A DNA stretch of 21,256 nucleotides from LC029 sp036676475 (GTDB lineage: Bacteria > Bacillota > Bacilli > Aneurinibacillales > RAOX-1). The notes beneath the pieces are model-generated. The model did no database searches, was not told the origin of the DNA, and was given only the letters and a program-made list of their open reading frames with translations. The stretch spans positions 1 through 21,256 of the forward strand of contig JAKFCU010000068.1 in assembly GCA_036676475.1 (NCBI GenBank), in the 5' to 3' direction. Shown piece by piece: positions 1-6,597 of the stretch (position 1 is its first letter; each line of letters begins with the position of its first letter). The translations under genes and the position numbers were made by a program.

Positions 1-211
1 CCTATTTCTATTGAACTATATATAGTATGAATAGAGAACATATGCGAACATGGTGTTTAACACATTTAAAGAATCACTAAGAGTACATTTACAATCTTCA
101 TAAACCAGTTTTTGTTGCTCAACCGCTCCCCCTATCCATTGGTGAATACTAGAGTTGCACAAGAACTATACTACAATCAGATGACCTTACTTTAATGGGT
201 TATCAAATAGG

Positions 212-258
212 AGAAGCACGATAAGAACTTGACTCCCAATTTCTCTCGTGCTTCTTTT
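212..258 (+). terminator. Rho-independent terminator
   Basis: AGAAGCACGA at 212-221 pairs perfectly with TCGTGCTTCT at 246-255, with a 24-nt loop and a run of T directly after. It would end transcription entering from left of the window. No gene that it serves is recognisable in bases 1-211. Confidence 0.65.
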
Positions 259-261
259 TTT

Positions 262-288
262 CAGCCCCCATTCTTTTGATGGGGGTTG
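262..288. repeat. Short hairpin next to the terminator
   Basis: CCCCCAT at 265-271 and ATGGGGG at 279-285 form a tight stem with a 7-nt loop, extendable by a G-T and two further pairs. It has no T tract on either side, so it is more likely a transcript-end stabiliser or a chance hairpin than a terminator. Confidence 0.3.
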
Positions 289-293
289 TATGG

Positions 294-461
294 TTATCTA
301 TTTAAATTTTGTATTTTAAGCATCACTAAATGGGAAGTTGCGTTTTTTGCCACCATCTTTGTATGGTGAACAAGTTTAACTATATTTTTATAAGCTTGTT
401 TTGCCCCCATCACTAACAATGGTACCCCGATAAAACCAATCTTTGACCAACGGGAAAACAT
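294..461 (-). CDS. Possible 55-aa membrane peptide
   Basis: This open frame on the minus strand begins MFSRWSKIGF and has one hydrophobic stretch at about residues 9-20 (IGFIGVPLLVMG). A basic and histidine-containing tail follows (KLVHHTKMVAK). The frame is also open upstream of this ATG, to about 545. The only purine-rich sequence before the ATG (GAAGGG) abuts it, which is too close for a normal ribosome site, so the start is doubtful. No family is recognised and it may be non-coding. Confidence 0.25.
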   Translation of the reverse strand: MFSRWSKIGFIGVPLLVMGAKQAYKNIVKLVHHTKMVAKNATSHLVMLKIQNLNR

Positions 462-526
462 CCCTTCGAAAATGTTGGACTTATGTGTTAGTGAAGAAAA
501 ATGATGAATAGATTCGAGATTAAAAA

Positions 527-557
527 AATGAAACCTTAACTGAGATAGTTAAGGTCA
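527..557 (-). terminator. Terminator of the ymaF-like remnant
   Basis: CCTTAACT (535-542) and AGTTAAGG (547-554) form a hairpin with a 4-nt loop. Read on the minus strand it is followed by a T-rich run (complement of the A tract near 522-528). It sits just downstream of the minus-strand stop at 568. Confidence 0.5.
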
Positions 558-567
558 ATCATTCTGG

Positions 568-867
568 CTACTTTATCCTTTTGACTTTTTCGACGATTAA
601 TTTATGAACTAATAAGCCTCGAATTAAAATAGGAACAGTTGTACGACCACTAATAATATGAGTATGCCCGTCAGCCAATCGAGTAACGACTCTAAATCTG
701 TGAAAATGCCTAGCACCTTGACCGTTAATTGCTGGTCCAGTTGTACCTGAATAGGAATGCCGATGTCCCTCAGTTGTGTTTGTTATCCCTTGAAAGGTGT
801 GACGATGAGTACCTTCCTCAGGGATGAGCAGATTCCTTACGCATCCAACCTAACAAAGAATAGACAT
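568..867 (-). pseudogene. YmaF family protein, interrupted by an early in-frame stop
   Basis: The minus-strand frame ending with TAG at 568-570 encodes a protein with repeated His-x-His units: THRHTFQG, EGHRHSYSGTTGPA, RHFHRF and DGHTHIISGRTT. This spacing is that of the YmaF family, small Bacillus proteins with many histidines that are probably metal-binding; their role is unknown. A plausible ATG at 867 with a purine-rich AAAGAGGA site upstream is in the same frame, but a TAG codon at 850-852 follows after five codons. No ATG, GTG or TTG lies between that stop and the first HxH motif. The gene therefore looks inactivated by a nonsense change, or translated from an unusual start. Function is inferred from motif pattern only. 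Confidence 0.6.
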
Positions 868-1068
868 AGTTCCTCTTTACTTCCTGTGTTTGTCCTGTAT
901 TTTATTGTCTGCCCAAACTTCAAGAAAGAGCGGTGATGAAAGACTGCTCCCAACAATCGATCCCTGTTAGAAAAAAAAATTACAAAATATTAGCTAACTA
1001 GGTATAAACACAATCTTCTTCTCTTGTTTGAGCGTAGAATATCCCGAAAAATGGAGAGGAGGATTTGT

Positions 1069-1488
1069 ATGGCAAAAGTAAAACAGGTAACCCCCCAATT
1101 TCGAAGGCTTTGCAACCAATTTTCAAGAATTTTAGGTGGAGAATCAGAGATTGAAGATGGACCCGTTTGTTTTGTAAGTCGTCCTCGAAGATTTAACGAA
1201 ACAATCTTAGGAATACGCACGAACTCCCCTTTGGTTAATGCTCAACTCTTTTCATTTGAATCTCTTGATCGGTCGGGACGCGCACTCTGTTTAGGGGAGA
1301 CTGCAGTTTTCCAAAATCAAGCAAATCGATTAATTAGAAATCTTCAAAGACGTGGGATTACAGTAACAGCCCTTCATAATCACTGGCTACGTGAAAATCC
1401 CCGTTTGATGTACATTCATTGGGAAGCTATAGATAATCCCGTCGCATTTGCGAGGAAAACCAAAGAGTCGATTGCTTTCTTAGGTTAA
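1069..1488 (+). CDS. DUF1259 (LppY/LpqO-like) protein, copy 1
   Basis: This 139-aa protein carries the DUF1259 core: GRALCLGETAVFQ, then ITVTALHNHWLRENPRLMY and IHWEAIDNPVAFARKT near the end. The family occurs in actinobacterial lipoproteins LppY/LpqO and in short cytoplasmic-looking Firmicute versions such as this, which lacks a signal peptide. Its biochemical role is unknown; the conserved HNHW...H cluster could bind a metal (inference). The start was placed at 1069 rather than the upstream in-frame ATG at 1024. GGAGAGGAGG lies just before it, and the second copy has the same leader and begins at the same residue. It is the first half of a tandem duplication and is probably co-transcribed with copy 2. 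Confidence 0.85.
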   Translation: MAKVKQVTPQFRRLCNQFSRILGGESEIEDGPVCFVSRPRRFNETILGIRTNSPLVNAQLFSFESLDRSGRALCLGETAVFQNQANRLIRNLQRRGITVTALHNHWLRENPRLMYIHWEAIDNPVAFARKTKESIAFLG

Positions 1489-1527
1489 ACTCAGCCCATA
1501 TTCCGAAAAATCGAGAGGAGGATTTGT

Positions 1528-1950
1528 ATGGCAAAGGTAAAACAGGCAAGCCCCGAATTTCGAAGGCTTTGCAACCAATTTAATAGAATTTTAGGTGGAA
1601 CTGAAGTAGAAATTGCTGATGGACCCGTTTGTTTTGTAAGTCGTACTCGGAGATTTAATGCGACAATCTTAGGAAGACGCACAAATTCCCCTTTGGTTAA
1701 CTATCAACTCTTTTCATTTGAATCTCTTGATCAGTCGGGACGCGCGCTCTGCTTAGGTGAGACTGCAGTTTTCCAAAATCAAGCGAATCGATTAGTTAGA
1801 AATCTCCAAAGACGTGGGATTACAGTAACAGCACTTCATAATCACTGGCTACGTGAAAATCCCCGTTTGATCTACATTCACTGGGAATCTAGAGATAATC
1901 CCATTGCATTTGCGAGGAAAACCAAAGAGTCGATTGCTTTCTTAGGCTAA
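1528..1950 (+). CDS. DUF1259 (LppY/LpqO-like) protein, copy 2
   Basis: This 140-aa paralogue of the preceding gene is nearly identical through the CLGETAVFQNQANRL and TALHNHWLRENPRL blocks. It has the same GAGAGGAGG ribosome site 8 nt before the ATG. Differences are conservative except near residues 24-33 (GGTEVEIADG), where it is one residue longer. Both copies remain open and keep all the conserved histidines, so there is no sign of decay. The gene ends 78 nt before a strong terminator, which closes the two-gene unit. Function is unknown, as for copy 1. Confidence 0.85.
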   Translation: MAKVKQASPEFRRLCNQFNRILGGTEVEIADGPVCFVSRTRRFNATILGRRTNSPLVNYQLFSFESLDQSGRALCLGETAVFQNQANRLVRNLQRRGITVTALHNHWLRENPRLIYIHWESRDNPIAFARKTKESIAFLG

Positions 1951-2028
1951 ACTCAGCCCATACTAAAGCATTAGTGACATAAGAATTAAAATGCGAAAGT
2001 ACCGTTTCTCCTCCTTAAGACAGAAATG

Positions 2029-2083
2029 GAATCAAAAAAAACCTCATCCCCGATATTTTTGGGGATGAGGTTTTTTTTGATTC
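2029..2083. terminator. Strong bidirectional terminator
   Basis: A perfect 23-bp inverted repeat (arms 2029-2051 and 2061-2083, loop 9 nt) has a GC core CCTCATCCCC flanked by eight A on one side and eight T on the other. It can terminate in both directions, separating the DUF1259 pair from the minus-strand remnant to the right. Confidence 0.9.
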
Positions 2084-2143
2084 AAAGTTACTCACCAAAG
2101 GAGGTTCCTTTGTGGGTCGATTACTTCGAATTCTCGGTTTAAT

Positions 2144-2550
2144 TTATTGCTCTGCAATAGTAAGCCCAATAAGATATACCGGGGCTGATGTGTTGCCATC
2201 AACGGTAAATGGAATAATGGAATCGTCAGCGACGATAAGGTTTGTTACTCCATGAACCTGCCCGCGGCTCCACGATACCGCCCTTGTTAAGAGGTGCCAT
2301 GCGGAGAGAGCCTTGTTGATGGTAGGTGTGGCCGAAATTTTCCTTAATGAACTTTACAAGCTCGACATCATTATTGATGATGTCGAGTGTTGGTGAAATG
2401 AGGCGATAGGACTTGTCGATTTGTCTAGACTTTTCGGCAATCTGCTGGAAATAAATCTTATAGATGTTTTTTACAGCCTCCAGATCGGCGGGGTTTTCAA
2501 AAAAACCTTCATCGGCAAGCACAAAGTTTTCTAAGTATTCTATAAGGTTA
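2144..2550 (-). pseudogene. C-terminal fragment of a GMC-family oxidoreductase, frameshifted
   Basis: The minus strand encodes GHTYHQQGSLRMAP followed by GGIVEP. After a frame change near 2265-2275 it continues GQVHGVTNLIVADDS then IIPFTVDGNTSAP, stopping at 2144. This is the C-terminal substrate/FAD region of GMC oxidoreductases (FAD-dependent alcohol, choline and sugar dehydrogenases). The His of the HTYH motif and the NTSAP segment are visible. The N-terminal FAD-binding GxGxxG domain is absent, a stop lies in frame just upstream (about 2554), and the last 40 residues are out of frame. It is a dead remnant of a gene usually over 500 codons long. Confidence 0.75.
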
Positions 2551-2646
2551 TTGCACTATCCTGCTGCCCTTTTGTTGCGTAAAAAGAGCAACGATCCATA
2601 TCGATGCTCCGAAGCTAACAATCCTCGTTAATTCAACAACCGGCAA

Positions 2647-3375
2647 TTATTCAAATTGAGTAAGAATTAACGAGCTTAATAACCCCAAAGAAGCAATTAA
2701 CCCTACTATTGCTCCGCCTTCTTCATAAGCTTCTGGCATCATTGCTGCTGCAACCATAGAAACCACTCCTCCTGCTGCAAAACCCCCAATAACACCAATT
2801 AAAGTAGAGGATGCATTTTCTAAAAAAACAAATCCTACCATGGAGCTTAAAGCCGAAAGAATTAGGACGAATAACCATAGACTAAGAATCTTTGTATTTG
2901 AATATCCATCTTTTTTTAATCCAACACTACTTGATAACCCCTCAGGAAAATTACTAATGAAAATAGCAATGACTAAAAGCCAACTCACATTACCCTTTTC
3001 AAGTAAACTTACTCCAATAATCACAGATTCGGGAATTGCATCAATAAGAGTTCCTATAAAAATTGCTAAACCTGATGACCCTTGAGGATTTGCTTTTGAG
3101 CGTTTTCGCTCATGTCCCCCTTTTCTTGATATCATGTATTCAGCAAACGTAAATAATGTGGCTCCCCCAACAAATCCTAGCGATGTAGCCAAAAGTCCAC
3201 TTTCTTCTATCGAATCACGAAGAAGTTCAAAGGAAGCTGCTCCAATTAAAACACCCGTGCCAAACGCCATGATAGTGCCAATCCATTTCTTTTTTATTTG
3301 AAATAAAATTCCTGTTAACGCGCCCAGAAACACTGCTGACCCAGCTATACCACCCCACAATGCGGCATTCCACAT
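2647..3375 (-). CDS. ZIP-family metal cation transporter
   Basis: This 242-aa integral membrane protein has about eight hydrophobic segments, starting at residues 7-26 and 33-50. Two metal-path segments are typical of ZIP proteins: IDAIPESVIIG at 111-121 and NFPEGLSSSVG at 142-152. Family members move Zn2+ or other divalent cations into the cytoplasm. The usual HNxPEG histidines are replaced: D112 occupies the His place in the first motif and S141 in the second, so metal preference may differ. A His/Lys-rich loop (GGHERKRSK, 86-94) lies between segments 3 and 4, where ZIPs carry a variable metal-sensing loop. GAAAGGGAGAG precedes the ATG at 3375. It is monocistronic, and I see no Zur-like operator. 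Confidence 0.88.
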   Translation of the reverse strand: MWNAALWGGIAGSAVFLGALTGILFQIKKKWIGTIMAFGTGVLIGAASFELLRDSIEESGLLATSLGFVGGATLFTFAEYMISRKGGHERKRSKANPQGSSGLAIFIGTLIDAIPESVIIGVSLLEKGNVSWLLVIAIFISNFPEGLSSSVGLKKDGYSNTKILSLWLFVLILSALSSMVGFVFLENASSTLIGVIGGFAAGGVVSMVAAAMMPEAYEEGGAIVGLIASLGLLSSLILTQFE

Positions 3376-3491
3376 ATTACCACTCTCCCTTTCATAAAAT
3401 TAATATAAACTTATTATGTTTGGATTTTTTTTACCTATCCAATTGTCGTTAAATATACCATCCATGTTGGGAAAGGGGGGCTAGAAGTAAG

Positions 3492-3779
3492 ATGGAATGG
3501 GAGTTGATTCTCCAGTTCAATTGGGAAAACTTATTTCTCTTATTATCTCTACTCTTAGGAACTGTCCCCTTTACCATATGTATTTTGCCTAAATTAATAA
3601 AGATACCTTTACTAAGATTCAGAATTGATATTAGAAAAATCAACAATAAGATTAATATCATTTGGTTTAAATTTGCTCCATGTTTTACCTTCAAAATTTT
3701 CATAATAATCATGAAGTTTACAGTGAAAAAAGATGGGGAGCCAAAGTATTTTAATTATCTTCCTAAAGATTTCGTTTAA
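3492..3779 (+). CDS. Hypothetical 95-aa basic membrane protein
   Basis: An AT-rich frame with two hydrophobic stretches (about residues 14-31 and 66-74) and many Lys/Arg residues. A GGGAAAGGGGGG tract precedes the ATG but at a long 13-nt spacing, so the start or the gene itself is uncertain. A similar-length frame is open on the opposite strand, as expected for AT-rich non-coding DNA. The small ORF and terminator immediately downstream make a two-gene unit possible. No family recognised. Confidence 0.3.
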   Translation: MEWELILQFNWENLFLLLSLLLGTVPFTICILPKLIKIPLLRFRIDIRKINNKINIIWFKFAPCFTFKIFIIIMKFTVKKDGEPKYFNYLPKDFV

Positions 3780-3806
3780 AATCTCAATGATTGGGAGATG
3801 ATTAAT

Positions 3807-3944
3807 GTGCTAATTACTAAAATGATTGGTGAGGTACTTCTATTTTTGGTTGGACTCCCGCTAATGGCTTATCAATCCATCGAGATGTTAAACGCCTTAA
3901 TTGAATTTGTATCTGATATGGCACAACTCTATCAGTCCAAATAG
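3807..3944 (+). CDS. Small hydrophobic peptide (45 aa), GTG start
   Basis: The frame begins GTG at 3807, nine bases after GGGAG, and encodes a 45-aa peptide. It has one likely membrane helix (residues 6-22: MIGEVLLFLVGLPLMAY) and an amphipathic, acidic tail (IEMLNALIEFVSDMAQ). It ends directly on a Rho-independent terminator, which supports a real transcription unit. Similar size and layout are seen in type I toxin and small stress peptides, but nothing here identifies one. Confidence 0.4.
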   Translation: MLITKMIGEVLLFLVGLPLMAYQSIEMLNALIEFVSDMAQLYQSK

Positions 3945-3945
3945 A

Positions 3946-3974
3946 AAAAGGGAGACTAATCGTCTCCCTTTTAT
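3946..3974. terminator. Rho-independent terminator
   Basis: AAAAGGGAGAC (3946-3956) pairs with GTCTCCCTTTT (3962-3972) across a 5-nt loop. The T run serves the plus strand and the A run would serve the minus strand. It begins two bases after the stop codon of the 45-aa ORF. Confidence 0.85.
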
Positions 3975-4053
3975 TCGCGAGTACTCCACATCGGGATATT
4001 CAGTCAATGCGCTGCCTAATGTTGAACCAGGACTGGTGTGTTTGAACATAAGA

Positions 4054-4083
4054 AAAAACACCTTAATATCTTAAGGTGTTTTT
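4054..4083. terminator. Bidirectional terminator
   Basis: AAAAACACCTTAA (4054-4066) pairs with TTAAGGTGTTTTT (4071-4083) around a 4-nt loop. It lies between the plus-strand small ORFs to the left and the minus-strand zinc-ribbon gene to the right, and can end both transcripts. Confidence 0.8.
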
Positions 4084-4166
4084 CCATCAACATACGGCTC
4101 ATTATCGATTCATCTTCTTAACTGTCAATCGTTTCGATAGAGATAAACAATGAACGATTTTATGAT

Positions 4167-4304
4167 CTATTCACCATCAATTAGATCATCTGCATAAGTA
4201 GGGTTAAAACTTTCTCTACAATTCATACATTCGCACCGATTACGTTCAAATATGGCCAATTCCTCTCCGCAATGTATACATTCATCCGTTGTTAACTTAT
4301 ACAT
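4167..4304 (-). CDS. Small zinc-ribbon protein (45 aa)
   Basis: The peptide MYKLTTDECIHCGEEL continues to CECMNCRESF, giving two CxxC pairs (C9/C12 and C26/C29, with C24 nearby). This is a minimal zinc-ribbon or rubredoxin-like knuckle, followed by an acidic tail. The start at 4304 is favoured over the ATG at 4313: GGTGAT lies 7 nt before the former, whereas the latter overlaps that site. It probably binds a metal ion and a partner macromolecule; no specific role can be given. Transcription would end at the hairpin at 4054-4083. Confidence 0.6.
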   Translation of the reverse strand: MYKLTTDECIHCGEELAIFERNRCECMNCRESFNPTYADDLIDGE

Positions 4305-4313
4305 TTTCTCCAT

Positions 4314-4586
4314 CACCTTTTCCTATGTTGTCTTATAAAGATTCTGTGTATTGTATAAAAATTACATTGTGAATAATTTCACTATTTCTCGTTTTTATTT
4401 TATCCCTTTTTCCCACTGGATACCACATGAGCAGCAATTCGACACAATATCGTCAATCGTTTGTGACAAACTTTTGAATGATTCCATGACATATGGTTTT
4501 AAACCAATGTGCTACTGAATTGATTATGGATGAATTTGAATCGATTATGGAAATATAAGTAACAACGACAAAAAGGAGGTTCTATC
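4314..4586. promoter_or_regulatory. Divergent intergenic region with a 21-bp-phased direct repeat
   Basis: This gene-free stretch separates the zinc-ribbon gene from the 85-aa gene. It holds two near-identical 15-mers, TGAATTGATTATGGA at 4516-4530 and TGAATCGATTATGGA at 4537-4551, with one mismatch and exactly 21 bp apart. That spacing, two turns of the helix, is typical of an operator bound on one face. They lie 36-70 bp before the start codon at 4587. No confident -35/-10 pair was found. Confidence 0.45.
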
Positions 4587-4844
4587 ATGAATCAGGAACA
4601 GAACGAGACCTCAAATGGAAATAAGCAAGAAGTAACGCCAATCCTTCCAACACCTCCGGTTGAACTCAGCCCGGATAAGATTTCTGCACCCACCTATAGA
4701 GATTCCACCATTCCGCCGAAGGAAGTGCAAGAACAGATTCCATCAGACATGAAAGCAGCCAATTTGACAAGCCATATTGCTCTTTTTATTAGTATGGGGA
4801 TCTTAGCCGTTATTCTTATTGCCATGCTTTTCTATTTTGCTTAG
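4587..4844 (+). CDS. Tail-anchored small membrane protein (85 aa), hypothetical
   Basis: A near-ideal ribosome site (AAAGGAGG, 8 nt before ATG) leads a protein with a hydrophilic, Pro/Gln/Asn/Glu-rich N-terminal half (residues 1-60). A single C-terminal membrane helix covers 62-85 (starting SHIALFISMGILAV) and runs to the last residue. The repeated Pro motifs (PILPTPPVEL, TIPPKE) suggest an extended, unstructured region. The topology is that of a tail-anchored or small envelope-associated protein. No family is recognised. The gene is monocistronic, with a paired 21-bp repeat upstream and a terminator downstream. Confidence 0.7.
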   Translation: MNQEQNETSNGNKQEVTPILPTPPVELSPDKISAPTYRDSTIPPKEVQEQIPSDMKAANLTSHIALFISMGILAVILIAMLFYFA

Positions 4845-4919
4845 AAATCCTGGTCATAAAATCGCCCTGAACACCGAGTTAGACGGGACAAGAGTTTCCT
4901 TGAACCATCCAAAAAGCTT

Positions 4920-4947
4920 TCCTCCTACTTTGGTAGGAGGATTTTTT
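4920..4947 (+). terminator. Rho-independent terminator
   Basis: TCCTCCTAC (4920-4928) and GTAGGAGGA (4933-4941) form a 9-bp stem with a 4-nt loop followed by six T. It terminates the 85-aa gene. Apart from this hairpin, 4845-5110 shows no gene or other structure I can support. Confidence 0.88.
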
Positions 4948-5129
4948 CATTTCAACAATCTTCTGATTTGGAAATATTATGTCATATATTTTTTAAAATA
5001 CCACATGACTTCCCGTGACCCATCTTCCAGGTGTGGATTTGTAGGTTATCGTTTTTTCAATGGTATTAAATTTATCTCCTTCGGTAAAAATGTTTCTTGA
5101 ACTATACATTACCTAAGCAGGAGATGGAA

Positions 5130-5276
5130 ATGAAAATGGAAAAACTGCCACAAATACCAACTACAATGTATACCCCAGAAGAATTGATTCTATTCGCTGG
5201 TGCCAGCTATGAATCAATCACCAACGCTATTGATATGGGAGACGTCGAAATCATGGATAACACTCAACTGAATTAA
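5130..5276 (+). CDS. Hypothetical 48-aa protein
   Basis: The ATG at 5130 has AGGAG seven bases upstream. The peptide, MKMEKLPQIPTTMYTPEE and on, is acidic and contains an amphipathic segment (EELILFAGASYESITNAI), probably one or two short helices, with no membrane span. A terminator follows about 90 nt downstream. Size, ribosome site and terminator argue for a real gene; function unknown. Confidence 0.5.
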   Translation: MKMEKLPQIPTTMYTPEELILFAGASYESITNAIDMGDVEIMDNTQLN

Positions 5277-5363
5277 AGATCATTTCAAAAGAACAGGTTT
5301 GATGCCCACTCCAACTACTTGCCATAATGCGTTAGCTGCTTGACCGTCAACTTTTCAAAAACA

Positions 5364-5413
5364 AAGCGATTCTTTAGCAGCTCCATTTTACTGGAGTTGT
5401 TAAAGAATCGCTT
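5364..5413. terminator. Long bidirectional hairpin terminator
   Basis: AAGCGATTCTTTA (5364-5376) pairs with TAAAGAATCGCTT (5401-5413). An inner stem GCAGCTCCA/TGGAGTTGT (5377-5385/5392-5400) with one G-T pair continues it, giving a 22-bp stem with a short loop. It lies between the convergent 48-aa and 63-aa ORFs. Confidence 0.8.
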
Positions 5414-5423
5414 ATTTTAGGGC

Positions 5424-5615
5424 TTACATGACAGCCTCGATCTCCAACCACCCGGTCTCCACACCGTTTCTCCTGTAAGGATCCAAAGTCGATTCAAGGA
5501 TTTCATGAACACTTATCGCTGACACCTGAACACTGATCCAACTGATCACTGAATACTGAAGGCTGAACACTAAACGCTTATCCCGGGCAATGGTGAGTGT
5601 TCTACCTTTATTCAT
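5424..5615 (-). CDS. Hypothetical 63-aa ORF over a degenerate repeat
   Basis: The ATG at 5615 is preceded by GGAGGAGGG at suitable spacing, which argues for translation. The middle of the protein (LVFSLQYSVISWISVQVSAI) is encoded by a run of imperfect TTCAG/TCAGTG units, a known source of spurious ORFs with FSVQ-type strings. I therefore treat it as possibly expressed but probably not a conserved protein. It converges on the bidirectional terminator at 5364-5413. Confidence 0.35.
   Translation of the reverse strand: MNKGRTLTIARDKRLVFSLQYSVISWISVQVSAISVHEILESTLDPYRRNGVETGWLEIEAVM
5505..5583. repeat. Degenerate CTGAA/ACTGAT short repeats
   Basis: About ten imperfect copies of a CTGAACACT / ACTGATCA-like unit follow each other (GCTGACACC, CTGAACACTGAT, ACTGATCACTGAATACTGAAGG, CTGAACACTAAACG, read with small gaps). 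This is a low-order satellite-like stretch typical of slippage. Confidence 0.5.
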
Positions 5616-5727
5616 GATAATCGACCCTCCTCCATTTATCAGTGACTTATTATAAGGGATTTCAACTTTTTTGTACAGGCTTAATGGAATGTTTCAAACT
5701 GTTCACAGGATGCGTAAAACAAATGAA

Positions 5728-5763
5728 AAAGATCATCTTGTGGTTCCCCACAAAATGATCTTT
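5728..5763. terminator. Terminator of the 47-aa gene
   Basis: AAAGATCAT (5728-5736) and ATGATCTTT (5755-5763) enclose an inner stem TTGTGG/CCACAA (5738-5743/5748-5753) with a TTCC loop. On the minus strand a T-rich run follows. It ends five bases beyond the stop of the 47-aa ORF. Confidence 0.7.
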
Positions 5764-5767
5764 GTCC

Positions 5768-5911
5768 TTACTGATTATTTAAATTTCTAATTACCATGGG
5801 GGTTCTGTTTTCTTTCGTTTCTGCGGCCTTCTTACTGTCCTTTTGATTTTTCGGTTGATTGGCATTTCCCGATGTAAATCTTGCTGAATCCATATTATCC
5901 ATAATGTTCAT
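5768..5911 (-). CDS. Small hydrophilic protein (47 aa), hypothetical
   Basis: The ATG at 5911 follows AGGGGGTGAG by eight bases. The peptide (MNIMDNMDSARFTSGNAN, then NQKDSKKAAETKEN) is rich in Asn, Lys, Gln and Asp with no hydrophobic core, so it is probably disordered. Size and composition resemble minor small acid-soluble spore proteins, but it lacks a recognisable SASP signature and I do not assign it. The larger overlapping frames in the region lack such a ribosome site. A terminator follows immediately. Confidence 0.55.
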   Translation of the reverse strand: MNIMDNMDSARFTSGNANQPKNQKDSKKAAETKENRTPMVIRNLNNQ

Positions 5912-6077
5912 GTAGATACTCACCCCCTTTGGAGCTATTGTCCCCAATCCCCTTATGAATAAAAACTTCACTTTTCTGCAAGAATGGTTCAACCATGTTT
6001 GCACAAAATAACAGTAAGAAAAAAATGATGCGGGAGACACCCATACAAGAAATGAAATTCAAGGGCGGGAACATGAA

Positions 6078-6455
6078 ATGAGAGGAAAAATCACGGAATT
6101 GTTGACCCCGGAACAAAAAGAAAAGATCAATCACGAAATAAACGGACTTAAGTTTACGAAAAACTTCCGATCGGCCACTGCAGAAGAATGGTTCGTATTC
6201 CTTCCTTCATTTTTCGATCCCCAGACACAAGGGGCAGCTGCTAAGGTTATTATTCATTATGATTTACAAGGAAACAAAGACATCTTTATCCATACCACGA
6301 TTATCTATGATGACTCTTCTCTCTATGAAGAATTTAACAAGGCTCTCGTATATGCCATCTCCGATGAATTGATAAACCGCCTTGTGGGTTATGCAAATAC
6401 CCTTGTGTCCGTACATTGCGGCTCGAATTCCTATCAAGCGGAGTACACTGGCTAG
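6078..6455 (+). CDS. Hypothetical protein (125 aa)
   Basis: A soluble mixed alpha/beta protein: an N-terminal helix with acidic and basic residues (LLTPEQKEKINHEINGL), central strands (VIIHYDLQGNKDIFIHTTII), then a helix and a C-terminal strand region ending VSVHCGSNSYQAEYTG. No signal peptide or membrane segment is present. The upstream GGGCGGG is a modest ribosome site, so ATG at 6078 is probable but not certain. It lies convergent with the K+ channel gene, with a hairpin between. No family recognised. Confidence 0.55.
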   Translation: MRGKITELLTPEQKEKINHEINGLKFTKNFRSATAEEWFVFLPSFFDPQTQGAAAKVIIHYDLQGNKDIFIHTTIIYDDSSLYEEFNKALVYAISDELINRLVGYANTLVSVHCGSNSYQAEYTG

Positions 6456-6463
6456 TCTCTTTG

Positions 6464-6494
6464 GCATAAGAAAGCTACTTGCGTAGCCTTATGC
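6464..6494. terminator. Hairpin between convergent genes, weak terminator
   Basis: GCATAAG (6464-6470) and GCTAC (6474-6478) pair with GTAGC (6483-6487) and CTTATGC (6488-6494), leaving a 3-nt A bulge and a 4-nt loop. The stem is strong but neither side has a good T run, so it is either a weak terminator or an mRNA-end stabiliser. Confidence 0.45.
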
Positions 6495-6597
6495 GTATAA
6501 TACTTGATCTCTAAGTATACAGAAACCTTGGCTGGTGCCCTGATAACTACATATGGTATAGCATAGATATTAAAGCAGAAAGCAACTCCCTTTTGGA

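Larger units (their letters stand above)
1041..1962 (+). repeat. Tandem gene duplication, unit about 460 bp
   Basis: The units 1041-1499 and 1500-1962 each hold the same leader (CCGAAAAAT, then GAGAGGAGGATTTGTATG), a complete DUF1259 gene and the same tail (AAACTCAGCCCATA). The repeat includes the ribosome site and junction sequences, which points to unequal recombination rather than two independent acquisitions. The copies differ at scattered third positions and by one codon (ESEIED against TEVEIAD). Confidence 0.85.

Noticed and set aside
2840..3085. Plus-strand ORF inside the ZIP transporter gene
   Set aside because: Antisense shadow of a well-supported membrane protein; no ribosome site of its own.
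3449..3712. Minus-strand 87-aa ORF
   Set aside because: Fully antisense to the 3492-3779 frame in AT-rich DNA, no ribosome site and no recognisable domain.
4819..5100. 93-aa ORF overlapping the end of the 85-aa gene
   Set aside because: It runs through the terminator hairpin and lacks a ribosome site.
5895..6134. Minus-strand 79-aa and 90-aa frames around the 47-aa gene
   Set aside because: The long versions start upstream without ribosome sites; only the 47-aa start at 5911 has one.
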